Shown: piece by piece, positions 1-7,734 of the stretch
Numbering within the stretch: the stretch's first letter is position 1
How the letters are laid out: each line of letters begins with the position of its first letter
Source of the DNA: Patiriisocius sp047730165
GTDB lineage: Bacteria > Bacteroidota > Bacteroidia > Flavobacteriales > Flavobacteriaceae
Direction of reading: 5' to 3'
Assembly: GCF_047730165.1 (NCBI RefSeq)
Contig: NZ_CP159834.1
Coordinates: 1,984,001 to 2,048,000 of the forward strand
DNA length: 64,000 bases
Translations under genes and position numbers: made by a program
Notes under the pieces: model-generated
Databases searched by the model: none
Seen by the model: only the letters and a program-made list of their open reading frames with translations
Told to the model about the DNA's origin: nothing

Positions 1-876
1 ACAGTGCAGATTGAGTTGCAAGCTCGTTTTGACGAGGCGGCAAACATAAGATATGCAGAGCAAATGCAGAGTGAAGGCGTGCACCTTATTTTTGGTGTTG
101 CAGGATTAAAGGTGCATTGTAAAGCCTGCTTGATTGAAAGACTAGACGCATCTGGAAAACTAAAGAGGTTTGCGTTTGTGAGTACAGGTAATTTTAATGA
201 GTCTACCGCAAAAGTGTATACGGATTACACCTTGTTTACGGCAAATCAAAAAATCTGTAAAGAGATAAGTCGTGTGTTTGATTTCTTTCAGGTGAATTAT
301 AAGATTAAGAATTATAGTCACCTTATCGTTTCTCCACATTACACGAGAGATGCTATTTACCAGCTTATTGATGATGAGGTAATGAACAATATAAACGGTC
401 GTAAAAGTGGTATCAAGTTGAAATTAAATAGTCTCTCAGATCTTAAAATGATTGATAAGCTTTATGGCGCAAGTAGAGCTGGAGTTAAGATTAAACTTAT
501 TGTAAGAGGGATTTGTTGCTTGATTCCTGGTATGAAAGGAATGAGCGAAAATATCGAAGTGATCAGTATCGTTGATAAATTTTTAGAACATCCTAGATTG
601 TTCATTTTTGAAAATAATGGAGACCAGAAAATTTACATTTCTTCTGCAGACTTTATGGGTAGAAACCTAGATCATCGCGTAGAGATTTCTTGCCCTATCT
701 ATGATGAGGAGATTAAAAAAGAAGTATCCGACACCTTTAATATTTGCTGGAGCGATAATGTAAAAGCACGGAAAATTTCAGGAAAAATAAATAACTCTTA
801 TCGTACTAACAATAATAAAAAAGTACGCTCGCAATTTGATTTATACGATTTCTACAAAGAAAAACTAAATGCCTAG
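1..876 (+). CDS. ppk1: Polyphosphate kinase 1, C-terminal part (cut by window edge)
   Basis: PPK1 makes inorganic polyphosphate from the gamma phosphate of ATP, by way of a phosphohistidine. The frame is open from base 1, so the true start lies outside the window; the GTG at 4 is an internal valine. What remains is about 290 residues of the C-terminal catalytic half: a VHCKACLIER-like segment, then STGNFNESTAKVYTDYTLFT, which matches the phospholipase-D-like C1/C2 domains of PPK1. The C-terminal tail is rich in Lys and Asn. The stop overlaps the start of the exopolyphosphatase gene by 8 nt, so synthesis and breakdown of polyphosphate are translationally coupled. Family assignment is firm. Confidence 0.95.
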   Translation, partial: TVQIELQARFDEAANIRYAEQMQSEGVHLIFGVAGLKVHCKACLIERLDASGKLKRFAFVSTGNFNESTAKVYTDYTLFTANQKICKEISRVFDFFQVNYKIKNYSHLIVSPHYTRDAIYQLIDDEVMNNINGRKSGIKLKLNSLSDLKMIDKLYGASRAGVKIKLIVRGICCLIPGMKGMSENIEVISIVDKFLEHPRLFIFENNGDQKIYISSADFMGRNLDHRVEISCPIYDEEIKKEVSDTFNICWSDNVKARKISGKINNSYRTNNNKKVRSQFDLYDFYKEKLNA

Positions 877-1786
877 CTTGTTAAAAATAGAAAAATATGC
901 AGCCATAGATATTGGCTCAAATGCCATACGTCTTCTAATTGCTACTGTGATTGAGAAGGAAGGCTTTGCGACTCAGTTTAAAAAAACGTCACTGGTTAGG
1001 GTGCCTATTAGACTAGGAGCAGATGTTTTTCTGGAAGGGAAGATAAGCGACATTAACTATGACAGAATGAAAGATGCGATGACCGCGTTTTCACTAATTA
1101 TGAAAACACACAAAGTGGTCAACTATCGGGCCTGTGCTACGTCTGCGATGCGAGAAGCCTCAAATGGAAGTGAAGTTGCTAAAAAGTTAAAAATTGATAC
1201 AGGTGTAGACATACAGATTATAGACGGAAATGATGAAGCGTCTATCATTGCCTCTACAGATTTAAAACACCTTATCTCAGACAACAAAACATTCTTGTAT
1301 GTGGATGTTGGTGGCGGAAGTACAGAGTTTACGGTCTTCTCAAACGGCAAAAGTATTATCTCAAAATCTTTTCAATTAGGGACGGTTCGTATTATTAACG
1401 ATATGATTAGAGATACCATTTGGGATGAGGTAAAAGAATGGGTGACTGCAAGTACAAAAGAATACAGCAAGGTTGATTTAATAGGTAGCGGCGGAAATAT
1501 TAACTCCATTTACCGATTTAGCGAAAAGAAAGTAGGTAAGCCTTTAAGTTATTTCTTCTTAGCTAATTTTTATGACAGAATAAGAGATTTAACTTATCAC
1601 GAACGCATCTTTGAATTACAGATGAATCCAGATAGGGCAGATGTGATTGTACCTGCGACTCGTATTTATCTTTCTGCTATGAAGTGGTCGAAGGCGAAGA
1701 ATATTTATGTACCAAAAATTGGTCTGGCAGATGGGATAATCAAGAGTCTTTATAATGAGGCAATAGCAAAGCGCACTATAGTGTAA
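869..1786 (+). CDS. ppx: Exopolyphosphatase, Ppx/GppA family
   Basis: Ppx/GppA enzymes remove terminal phosphate from polyphosphate or hydrolyse pppGpp. The 305-residue protein begins with the ASKHA phosphate-1 motif AAIDIGSNAIRLLI (residues 11-24) and has the second phosphate motif VDVGGGSTEF near residue 148. It is short and lacks the C-terminal HD-like domain of E. coli Ppx, the usual single-module form in Bacteroidota. It starts 8 nt inside ppk1, which favours polyphosphate as substrate. Its 3' end overlaps the convergent hydroxylase gene by 11 bp, so no terminator separates the two. Substrate choice (polyP or pppGpp) cannot be settled from sequence. Confidence 0.93.
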   Translation: MPSLLKIEKYAAIDIGSNAIRLLIATVIEKEGFATQFKKTSLVRVPIRLGADVFLEGKISDINYDRMKDAMTAFSLIMKTHKVVNYRACATSAMREASNGSEVAKKLKIDTGVDIQIIDGNDEASIIASTDLKHLISDNKTFLYVDVGGGSTEFTVFSNGKSIISKSFQLGTVRIINDMIRDTIWDEVKEWVTASTKEYSKVDLIGSGGNINSIYRFSEKKVGKPLSYFFLANFYDRIRDLTYHERIFELQMNPDRADVIVPATRIYLSAMKWSKAKNIYVPKIGLADGIIKSLYNEAIAKRTIV

Positions 1787-2708
1787 CACTACTTTGGGCT
1801 TTCAGTTTTCGTCTTGTTTGTTTAATGGTAAGCGTGCTTCCATCGTGACTCCATCCCGGAGGTCCAAAGGTATACATGAATTTATGTCGCCAGTTTTTAG
1901 ACTTCTTTGTGTCCAGCCAAATATCTTTATACTCATGTGTAAGAATAGTCCAGATCTTATAGGAGTTAGGCGGATGGGATACACCAAATTCAATATCAAT
2001 AGTTTCATCTAGTTCTTTCCAAGTTCCAAATACTTTATCAAAAATATTTAAAAACCCTCCGTGGTTCTTATCCATATACTCAAGATTTTTTGCGTGATGC
2101 ACTTGATGCATGGTATGCGTATTAAAAATCTTTTCAATAATACCGAGTTTCGGCATGTATTTGGTGTGCAGTTGAAACTGCCATAAAGCTTCAATTCCGA
2201 GACATACAACGAGCATTTCTGGCGGAAACCCAATAGCACAAATCCACATATAGAAAAAGGGTTTGTATAAAATGGTAAACCAACCGTTTCTAACCGCAGT
2301 TCCTAGATTAAAATTATCCGAGGAATGATGTACAATGTGCGCAGCCCAAAAGAAGCGAACCATATGATTCTGTCTATGAAACCAGTAATAGCTGAAATCG
2401 TCTAATAGCTGGCAAATAATCCAAACATACCAAGCATACCCAAAAGATGCCCAGCCCATTATATTAGTGCGAACTCCCTCTACTTCAGGATTGAATATCT
2501 CATACACAAAGTTGAAAATTACAATGGCAGAAATGGTCTTTAACAAGGGGGCAAGAACAGCAGAGCCAACTCCAAAGGTCAAGCTGGAACGAAGATCTTT
2601 CCATTTATAGAGATCTTTGTTTTTGTGTGTTTTGCTATATGTAAGTTCAAGTAAGATTAACCCTAAAAAACAAGGCGCTCCATAAACTAGTGGGTTAGTA
2701 AAATCCAA
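1776..2708 (-). CDS. Sterol desaturase / fatty acid hydroxylase family membrane protein
   Basis: Integral membrane non-haem di-iron oxygenase of the fatty acid hydroxylase superfamily, 310 residues. The histidine boxes that bind the iron pair are visible: HRQNH near residue 113, HIVHH near 127 and HTMHQVHH near 199. Several hydrophobic segments precede them. Bacterial members hydroxylate or desaturate lipids such as ornithine lipids, carotenoids or fatty acids; the substrate here is unknown. The C-terminal about 70 residues extend past the last box. It is the last gene of a minus-strand run after miaE and converges on ppx with an 11-bp overlap. Confidence 0.85.
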   Translation of the reverse strand: MDFTNPLVYGAPCFLGLILLELTYSKTHKNKDLYKWKDLRSSLTFGVGSAVLAPLLKTISAIVIFNFVYEIFNPEVEGVRTNIMGWASFGYAWYVWIICQLLDDFSYYWFHRQNHMVRFFWAAHIVHHSSDNFNLGTAVRNGWFTILYKPFFYMWICAIGFPPEMLVVCLGIEALWQFQLHTKYMPKLGIIEKIFNTHTMHQVHHAKNLEYMDKNHGGFLNIFDKVFGTWKELDETIDIEFGVSHPPNSYKIWTILTHEYKDIWLDTKKSKNWRHKFMYTFGPPGWSHDGSTLTIKQTRRKLKAQSSVTL

Positions 2709-2792
2709 TGATGTATTTTTATTTGAATTAGCAAGAATGGTATAATAAACGTTGTGTGCAATATAGGAAAATAAACTGCTGATTCTTTCAAA

Positions 2793-3392
2793 TTAGCCGT
2801 GAATTGACTCTCCTTTACTGAGGTTTTTCATAGCATCTGCTTCAAACTCTAATAAGTCTTGCCATTTTTGATCTACCTCTTTTCGGTCCCCGTATTGTCT
2901 TGCGAAGCCTAAAAACATGGTGTAATGATTCGCTTCGCTCACCATTAAATTACGGTAAAATTCTGCTAAGTCTTTATCTTCAAGTTCCTCACTGAGGAGC
3001 CTAAACCGTTCACAGCTTCTTGCTTCAATTAATGCGGCATATAATAATCTATGGACGAGTTGTGTGGTTCGACTTCCTCCTTTAGGGAAGAATTTAAGTA
3101 TAGCAATAACGTATTCATCTTTGCGATCTCGCCCCATAACCCAGCCGTTTGCTATGATTCTATCGTGCACCATTTTAAAATGACTTATTTCCTCTTTTAC
3201 CAGTGCGACCATCTCTTGCACCAAGTCAGTATATTCAGGAAAAGAAACAATAAGAGATATAGCTGTAGAAGTTGCTTTCTGTTCGCAATAAGCGTGGTCG
3301 GTTAATATTTCCTCTACATTTTTTTCAACGATGTTCACCCATCTTGGGTCAGTGGGAAGTTTGAGTCCGAGCATTTTTAATTGGTTTGCCAT
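2793..3392 (-). CDS. miaE: tRNA-(ms2io6A)-hydroxylase MiaE
   Basis: MiaE is a di-iron monooxygenase that hydroxylates the isopentenyl group of ms2i6A37 in tRNAs reading UNN codons. The 199-residue protein has the ferritin-like four-helix pattern with iron ligands: EISHFKMVH (Glu and His, about residues 68-76), EARSCERF near 118 and SEANHYTMF near 153. Length fits the family. The gene follows the dnaX tau region by 21 nt on the same strand, so it probably lies on the dnaX transcript. MiaA and MiaB, which make its substrate, are not in this window. Confidence 0.9.
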   Translation of the reverse strand: MANQLKMLGLKLPTDPRWVNIVEKNVEEILTDHAYCEQKATSTAISLIVSFPEYTDLVQEMVALVKEEISHFKMVHDRIIANGWVMGRDRKDEYVIAILKFFPKGGSRTTQLVHRLLYAALIEARSCERFRLLSEELEDKDLAEFYRNLMVSEANHYTMFLGFARQYGDRKEVDQKWQDLLEFEADAMKNLSKGESIHG

Positions 3393-3413
3393 TGGTGTAG
3401 AGGGATTATTAAG

Positions 3414-4241
3414 TTATAATTCTAAATCAAACGTCTGCCTTAATTTATCTAGCAAAGGATTTTTTTCATTCAATTTTTCAAACTTCTCTCGTGTAGAGTA
3501 AGCGTATTTTTTTGCAACCTGCTCATTTACTTCGATTGAGAGATCAATGTTGTAGTTGTTAAGTTTTTTCTTGATGAAGCCAAGCAATTCTCCTTGCTCT
3601 CGTTCTACTTCTAGTTTAATCGTAGTATTCGGAAAAATAAGATGTATGAGTTCACCTTCTATACGGGGTTCCCCCATTGATAAATGTGAAAAAAGAATGT
3701 GTTTTCCAGCTTGTTGTACGAGCGCTGTATATTCTTTCCAAGCAGCAATAAGTGTTTCCTCTTTAAAAGGGTCTGTAGGTAAATTTTGCGAATCAGGCTG
3801 TTGTGATCTCAACTCCTGCTGCATTTTCTGCTTGAGCTGGATACTTTTTAGCGAAAGTCCAGAAATCTTTCGTTCTGGTCTGGCTACATCTATAGCAGGT
3901 CGCGTGGCAGGTTTTATAATTGCTTCGGAAATTGTCGAAGTTCCAACAACAGGAGTTTCTATCTTAGAAGAAGCAACACTGTTTGCTTTAATCTCTAAAG
4001 TTTCTTGTTCCTCAGCATGTTGATTTTTTGATATTTCCGGAGTAGGTTTTGCAGTAGTGTCCTTAACTGTTGCAACAGGTTGCACTGATGCTAACGTTTC
4101 TGTCTCATCGGGTTTTGGGATACTTGTAAGAGTGCTTACTGGGCCTGTGTCTAAGCGTTCTACTGGTGACACTGCTTTTCCTTGAAAATAGGAAGGGGGT
4201 AGCACAAAACGTTTGGTTGCGCCTAGCTGGCTACTGGATTT
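3414..4241 (-). CDS. dnaX: DnaX tau-specific C-terminal extension, reached by -1 frameshift
   Basis: This frame is open for about 275 codons and overlaps the end of the gamma frame, but has no convincing start of its own. The in-frame ATG at 4286 lies inside dnaX coding sequence and would give residues unrelated to any start. Read after a -1 shift on the A10 run at 4239-4248, it extends DnaX to about 631 residues, a normal tau length. The extension has a low-complexity Pro/Thr/Val linker and then a folded domain (about the last 120 residues) resembling the tau domain that binds the polymerase alpha subunit. Either a programmed slip makes tau, or the run length is a sequencing error that splits one gene. 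Confidence 0.8.
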   Translation of the reverse strand, partial: KSSSQLGATKRFVLPPSYFQGKAVSPVERLDTGPVSTLTSIPKPDETETLASVQPVATVKDTTAKPTPEISKNQHAEEQETLEIKANSVASSKIETPVVGTSTISEAIIKPATRPAIDVARPERKISGLSLKSIQLKQKMQQELRSQQPDSQNLPTDPFKEETLIAAWKEYTALVQQAGKHILFSHLSMGEPRIEGELIHLIFPNTTIKLEVEREQGELLGFIKKKLNNYNIDLSIEVNEQVAKKYAYSTREKFEKLNEKNPLLDKLRQTFDLEL

Positions 4242-5308
4242 TTTTTTTCCTCGTGAGCCGTTATGGAGGCTAGTTGCATCAAACAAAGTTCTACCAACAA
4301 TCTCTGATTACGACTCGTTTTAAATTTAAGATCGCAATCGTTTGCCATACCGATTCCTTCAATAAGAAAACTTTTATCTGCTTTTTGAGATTGTTCAAAA
4401 TACATTTTCTTCACCTGTTCGCCTACTTCAAGTAGGGCGATGGTTTCTTGATTTTGACAAACCAATAAATCTCTAAAGTGAGAGGCAAGACCCATGATGA
4501 AATGGTGCCCGTCAAAACCTTTTGATAAAATATCGTTATAATCAACAAGTGCTTGGGGAATATTATTCTCAAGAAGTAATGAAGTAATCTTAAAATAATA
4601 GGTGTAATCTAATACATTTAGATTTTGTGTAACGGCTTCTCTTGTAAGGTTTTTACCACTGAAACTAACCACTCGGTCAAAAATAGAAAGAGCATCTCGC
4701 AACGCTCCATCTGCTTTTTGAGCGATAATATGCAAAGCGTCATCTTCTGCCTCTACGTTTTCTGCCTTGGCAACTTCTTTGAGATGACTTTTAATATCTT
4801 GAACCGTTATTCTTCTAAAATCAAAAATCTGACATCTTGATAATATGGTAGGAATTATTTTGTGCTTTTCAGTTGTTGCAAGGATAAAGATGGCATGTTT
4901 AGGCGGCTCTTCTAGCGTTTTTAAAAATGCATTAAAGGCTGCTGAAGATAACATATGCACTTCATCAATAATATATACTTTATACTTCCCTGTTTGCGGA
5001 GGAATCCTTACTTGGTCTGTTAAGTTGCGAATGTCATCTACAGAGTTGTTAGAGGCGGCATCAAGCTCAAAAACATTGAAGGCAAAGTCTTCATTTACTT
5101 TTTCTGTACCGTCACTATTAATCTTCTTAGCAAGAATACGCGCACAACTTGTTTTACCCACCCCTCTAGGACCTGTAAAGAGTAATGCCTGTGCTAAGTG
5201 ATCATTCTCAATAGCATTCTCAAGCGTACTTGTAATAGCTTGTTGTCCCACCACTTGTTTAAAAGTAGTAGGTCTGTATTTACGTGCCGAGACAATAAAT
5301 GGTTCCAT
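4223..5308 (-). CDS. dnaX: DNA polymerase III clamp-loader subunit gamma (in-frame DnaX product)
   Basis: AAA+ ATPase of the clamp loader. The 361-residue frame contains domains I-III: Walker A GPRGVGKTS (residue 45), sensor region LDAASNNSVDDIRN, Walker B IIDEVHMLS, then TLEEPP and the SRC motif (ILSRCQIFDF) carrying the arginine finger. The four-cysteine zinc module normally found after Walker A is absent; a short Asp/Glu-rich loop replaces it, which I recall as usual in Bacteroidota. The frame stops five codons after an A10 run, giving a natural gamma-length product. The start is an ATG directly behind a TATCTTTG promoter element, so the message is almost leaderless. miaE follows downstream. 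Confidence 0.93.
   Translation of the reverse strand: MEPFIVSARKYRPTTFKQVVGQQAITSTLENAIENDHLAQALLFTGPRGVGKTSCARILAKKINSDGTEKVNEDFAFNVFELDAASNNSVDDIRNLTDQVRIPPQTGKYKVYIIDEVHMLSSAAFNAFLKTLEEPPKHAIFILATTEKHKIIPTILSRCQIFDFRRITVQDIKSHLKEVAKAENVEAEDDALHIIAQKADGALRDALSIFDRVVSFSGKNLTREAVTQNLNVLDYTYYFKITSLLLENNIPQALVDYNDILSKGFDGHHFIMGLASHFRDLLVCQNQETIALLEVGEQVKKMYFEQSQKADKSFLIEGIGMANDCDLKFKTSRNQRLLVELCLMQLASITAHEEKKNPVAS
4239..4248 (-). other. A10 slippery run in dnaX (putative -1 frameshift or transcript slippage site)
   Basis: On the coding strand the reading is GAG GAA AAA AAA AAT CCA, which contains the heptamer A AAA AAA in the correct phase for tandem -1 slippage. The zero frame ends at TAG (4223-4225). 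The -1 frame continues for about 275 codons. A modest stem (GCGCAA with TTGTGC, one G-U pair) can form about 17 nt downstream; I see no strong Shine-Dalgarno stimulator upstream. RNA polymerase slippage on A10 is an equally good mechanism. Confidence 0.65.
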
Positions 5309-5315
5309 AGAAAAA

Positions 5316-5323
5316 CAAAGATA
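5316..5323 (-). promoter_or_regulatory. dnaX promoter -7 element
   Basis: TATCTTTG on the minus strand is an exact match to the Bacteroidetes TAnnTTTG element. TTTA sits 20 nt upstream (5344-5347) as a near -33 box. The ATG is only 7 nt beyond the element, so the transcript would have a leader of a few bases at most. Confidence 0.55.
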
Positions 5324-5393
5324 ACCATGTGCTTGAAGTAATATAAAAATAGGACAGCCATTTTTATCATTTTTATTAACATTGAAGTAATTT

Positions 5394-5431
5394 AACTTCT
5401 TGGTTTTTTAGCCAAAACTAGAAGTTTTTTT
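5394..5431 (+). terminator. Orphan hairpin with T-run upstream of rnpB
   Basis: AACTTCT (5394-5400) pairs with AGAAGTT (5420-5426), with a TGG/CCA inner stem, and is followed by seven T. No plus-strand gene lies upstream, so it either ends an unannotated short transcript or shields rnpB from antisense transcription out of dnaX. ACTTC can also pair with GAAGT at 5385-5389, which gives a mutually exclusive fold. Confidence 0.4.
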
Positions 5432-5549
5432 ATCAGTTGATGGCTTGTTTAAGTTGCATAGCATTGCTACGGAATAAAAAAAAGATTAAAAATGGCCGAA
5501 AAAAGTAAATCTTTTAGCGAATGGAAAAAGTTTAATCACTTCAATAATT

Positions 5550-5557
5550 TACCTTTG
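5550..5557 (+). promoter_or_regulatory. rnpB promoter -7 element
   Basis: TACCTTTG is an exact TAnnTTTG match, ending about 4 nt before the expected 5' end of RNase P RNA. No good TTTG box is present at the -33 position (the region is A-rich), so the upstream element is weak. Confidence 0.6.
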
Positions 5558-5560
5558 CCA

Positions 5561-5876
5561 CGCAGACCGCCTTATCGCCGCGATTTATATCGAGGAGGAA
5601 AGTCCGAGCACCATAGGGACGCATAATGGCTAACGGCCGTCGTTCTCCAGAGCCTCGGCGAAAGAGAGAAGGACCAGTGCAACAGAAAGAATGTACAGGT
5701 AATGCTGTAGTGAAACCAGGTAAACTCTATGCGGTGAAATGTCACGTAAACCAGTTTTTAAGGGTTCCCGCCCGATGCTGGAGGGTAGGCAGATGGAGCA
5801 ATTGAGTAATTGATTGCCTAGATAAATGATAAGGGTCCACTTTGGTGGATACAGAACTCGGCTTATAGGTCTGCTT
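5561..5876 (+). ncRNA. rnpB: RNase P RNA, bacterial type A
   Basis: Catalytic RNA that matures tRNA 5' ends. Recognised from universally conserved core blocks: GAGGAAAGTCCGAGC near 5592, ACAGAAA near 5682, and the 3' block ACAGAACTCGGCTTATAGG near 5851. The terminal helix P1 is visible as GCAGACC (5562-5568) pairing with GGTCTGC (5868-5874). A run of T immediately after the 3' strand (5875-5882) serves as terminator. Length about 315 nt is normal for type A. The gene is monocistronic behind its own TACCTTTG element. Short open frames across it are shadows. Confidence 0.95.
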
Positions 5877-5994
5877 TTTTTTAAATAGATTTTTTGTAAA
5901 GCACTCACATTCTTTTAAGGTGAGTAGGGTCATGTGCTAAATTTAAGAATTCTTTAAGGCTTCTTGTTGTATAGCACTATGCGCTTGTGTCTAT

Positions 5995-6372
5995 CTATTT
6001 TAAGATGATACCCTTTATCCAGTTCTTACAATCTTCTAAAGAGTAAAAGGCTGAAAAAGGACGGTCATAAAAGGTTTTTTCAAATTGAGTTGTTTTATAA
6101 CTGGATTCTGAGTGACACCACATGGCTATTCCTAATAAGTTTGGAAATCTTTCAGATTCTAGATAGCAGGTAGGATTCACACTATAATCAAATTTTCTAT
6201 TTGATATGTATCCAAATTTCTGATTTGGATAATACTCTTCAAATAAGTTATAGAAAATCACTAGGTGTTCTTTTTCAAAAACAACACCTTCATTAATGGT
6301 AGAAATTAAATAGTCAGGATGTAGCTCAAGCTCAACAAAACCTAGTTTTATAATCTTTGGGGATACTGACAT
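5995..6372 (-). CDS. Conserved hypothetical protein, STAS-like fold suspected
   Basis: The 125-residue protein has no signal peptide or membrane segment. It has the alternating pattern of short soluble proteins common in Flavobacteriaceae that carry an 'FGYISNRKFDYSVNP'-like stretch (residues 54-68) between two strand-helix units. I recall this family only as hypothetical; a resemblance to SpoIIAA/STAS-type domains is inferred. The gene is the last of a minus-strand series, 5 nt downstream of rsmD, so it is probably co-transcribed with it. Its 3' side faces the rnpB gene with no obvious terminator. Function unknown. Confidence 0.7.
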   Translation of the reverse strand: MSVSPKIIKLGFVELELHPDYLISTINEGVVFEKEHLVIFYNLFEEYYPNQKFGYISNRKFDYSVNPTCYLESERFPNLLGIAMWCHSESSYKTTQFEKTFYDRPFSAFYSLEDCKNWIKGIILK

Positions 6373-6377
6373 ATTTT

Positions 6378-6914
6378 CTATTTAGGAAAAAAACTAAACA
6401 CTGAACCACCATATCTTCTACTTTCCTCAAAATGAGGGACAGATGATAAATCTGTGTGTTTTGTGTGTTCAATTATAAGAAAACCCTCGTCTTCTAACAA
6501 ATTATTTTCAAAAACTTTAACTACAATTTTACTTAATTCCTCAATCTCAAAGCTATACGGAGGGTCTGCAAATATGAATGAAAATTGTTCTTTTGTGCTA
6601 TTTAAATATTTAAAAACATCCGCCTTTATTGCTGTGATAGGAAATTCTAATTCCTCTGATGTTTCAGAAATAAACTTTACACAACCGTGATGTCCGTCTA
6701 CTGCCGTTACTTTTTCTGCACCTCTAGATGCACACTCGTAAGCAATATTACCGGTTCCGCTAAATAGATCTAGCACCGTTGACTCGTGCATATCAAGTCT
6801 ATGATGCAGTATATTAAAAAGCCCTTCTTTTGCAAAATCTGTTGTGGGGCGCACAGGTAAATTGCGTGGGGCTGTTAGTCTTCTTCCTTTATGAGATCCA
6901 GAAATTATTCGCAT
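6378..6914 (-). CDS. rsmD: 16S rRNA (guanine(966)-N2)-methyltransferase RsmD
   Basis: RsmD methylates G966 of 16S rRNA in the 30S P-site region using S-adenosylmethionine. The 178-residue protein starts with MRIISGSHKGRRL, typical of the family, followed by RPTTDFAKEGLFNIL. The SAM motif I is LDLFSGTGNIAYE (about 48-60) and the N2-guanine catalytic motif is ADPPY (about 116-120). Length is typical. It is 7 nt downstream of DUF3822 and 5 nt upstream of a small hypothetical gene, forming a compact operon that starts at 8386. Confidence in the family is high. Confidence 0.93.
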   Translation of the reverse strand: MRIISGSHKGRRLTAPRNLPVRPTTDFAKEGLFNILHHRLDMHESTVLDLFSGTGNIAYECASRGAEKVTAVDGHHGCVKFISETSEELEFPITAIKADVFKYLNSTKEQFSFIFADPPYSFEIEELSKIVVKVFENNLLEDEGFLIIEHTKHTDLSSVPHFEESRRYGGSVFSFFPK

Positions 6915-6921
6915 TTGTATA

Positions 6922-7734
6922 TTAATTAGAAAGTACTATTTGTGTAGGGTGATAAACTTCACTTTCTGTTAATTCTTTAAAATTTCCATCAAGTAAAATA
7001 ATGTTGCCTATATATTTTTCAGTCAAGAGATACAAGGAGCTATCTTTAAATTTATGTCCAATAATTTGAACCCTTGCATCTTCAGGTTTTATTTTTAATT
7101 GCTCAAACGTGAAAAGAATGTAGTAAAGAAAATCCTCACTTGTTTTAAACGTATAAGAATTACAAATTTGCAGTTTATGCTCTTTGTAAATCACGAGATC
7201 AAACTGCGCTTCTCTTACATTAATTAAGATTGCATCTTCGTTTTCATTTTTAAAAACATAAGCGCTTTGCTCGAGTAATTTTGAAATATGATGGAAGTAG
7301 CTAAAACTACCTACGGCCTCAAAAAAATAATTATTTATATTGATAAAAGGAACATAAACAACCACAAGGTCTAAGGTGTTGATCGTATCGTGTGCTATAA
7401 AATCTGTAGCGAGAATTTTTGAGTTAAACTTAAGATAATCACTGCTTCTTTTTTCGTCAAAAAGGGATTTAGGTACCAGTGTATAGAGTACAGAAGCATA
7501 ATGGATTTCTACTTCATCTAGTGAGCTGAGCTCAATATTATTTTCTTCTAAGGATTGTTGAAGCAAGTGTAACAGCTCTTCTGGTGTGCCTTTTTGATCT
7601 AGATTTTTTTGCTTAAATAACGATGCTTCTTTACCGTCATGCGATAAAAAAGAAAGTCCATTCAACGCGAATTGAACGGACAGTTTCTTTGTCGTATTTG
7701 TGATGCTATTATTGATTGTCTTTTGCGGTGTCAT
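6922..7734 (-). CDS. DUF3822 family protein
   Basis: Bacteroidota-specific protein of unknown function with a remote actin/ASKHA-like look. I place the start at the second Met (7734, MTPQKTINN) rather than 7755, because this shortens the overlap with the upstream gene from 47 to 26 nt and matches the usual length near 270 residues. The sequence shows an N-terminal LSVQFALNGLSF strand pair and a FNSKILATDF-like middle segment. In the phylum DUF3822 is regularly found next to rsmD, as here. No signal peptide or membrane segment is present, so it should be cytoplasmic. No catalytic residues can be named. Confidence 0.82.
   Translation of the reverse strand: MTPQKTINNSITNTTKKLSVQFALNGLSFLSHDGKEASLFKQKNLDQKGTPEELLHLLQQSLEENNIELSSLDEVEIHYASVLYTLVPKSLFDEKRSSDYLKFNSKILATDFIAHDTINTLDLVVVYVPFININNYFFEAVGSFSYFHHISKLLEQSAYVFKNENEDAILINVREAQFDLVIYKEHKLQICNSYTFKTSEDFLYYILFTFEQLKIKPEDARVQIIGHKFKDSSLYLLTEKYIGNIILLDGNFKELTESEVYHPTQIVLSN

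Noticed and set aside
4242..4286. Independent start for the tau-region frame at 4286
   Set aside because: The codons from 4286 to the A-run lie inside conserved DnaX coding sequence in another frame; the region makes sense only as a -1 continuation.
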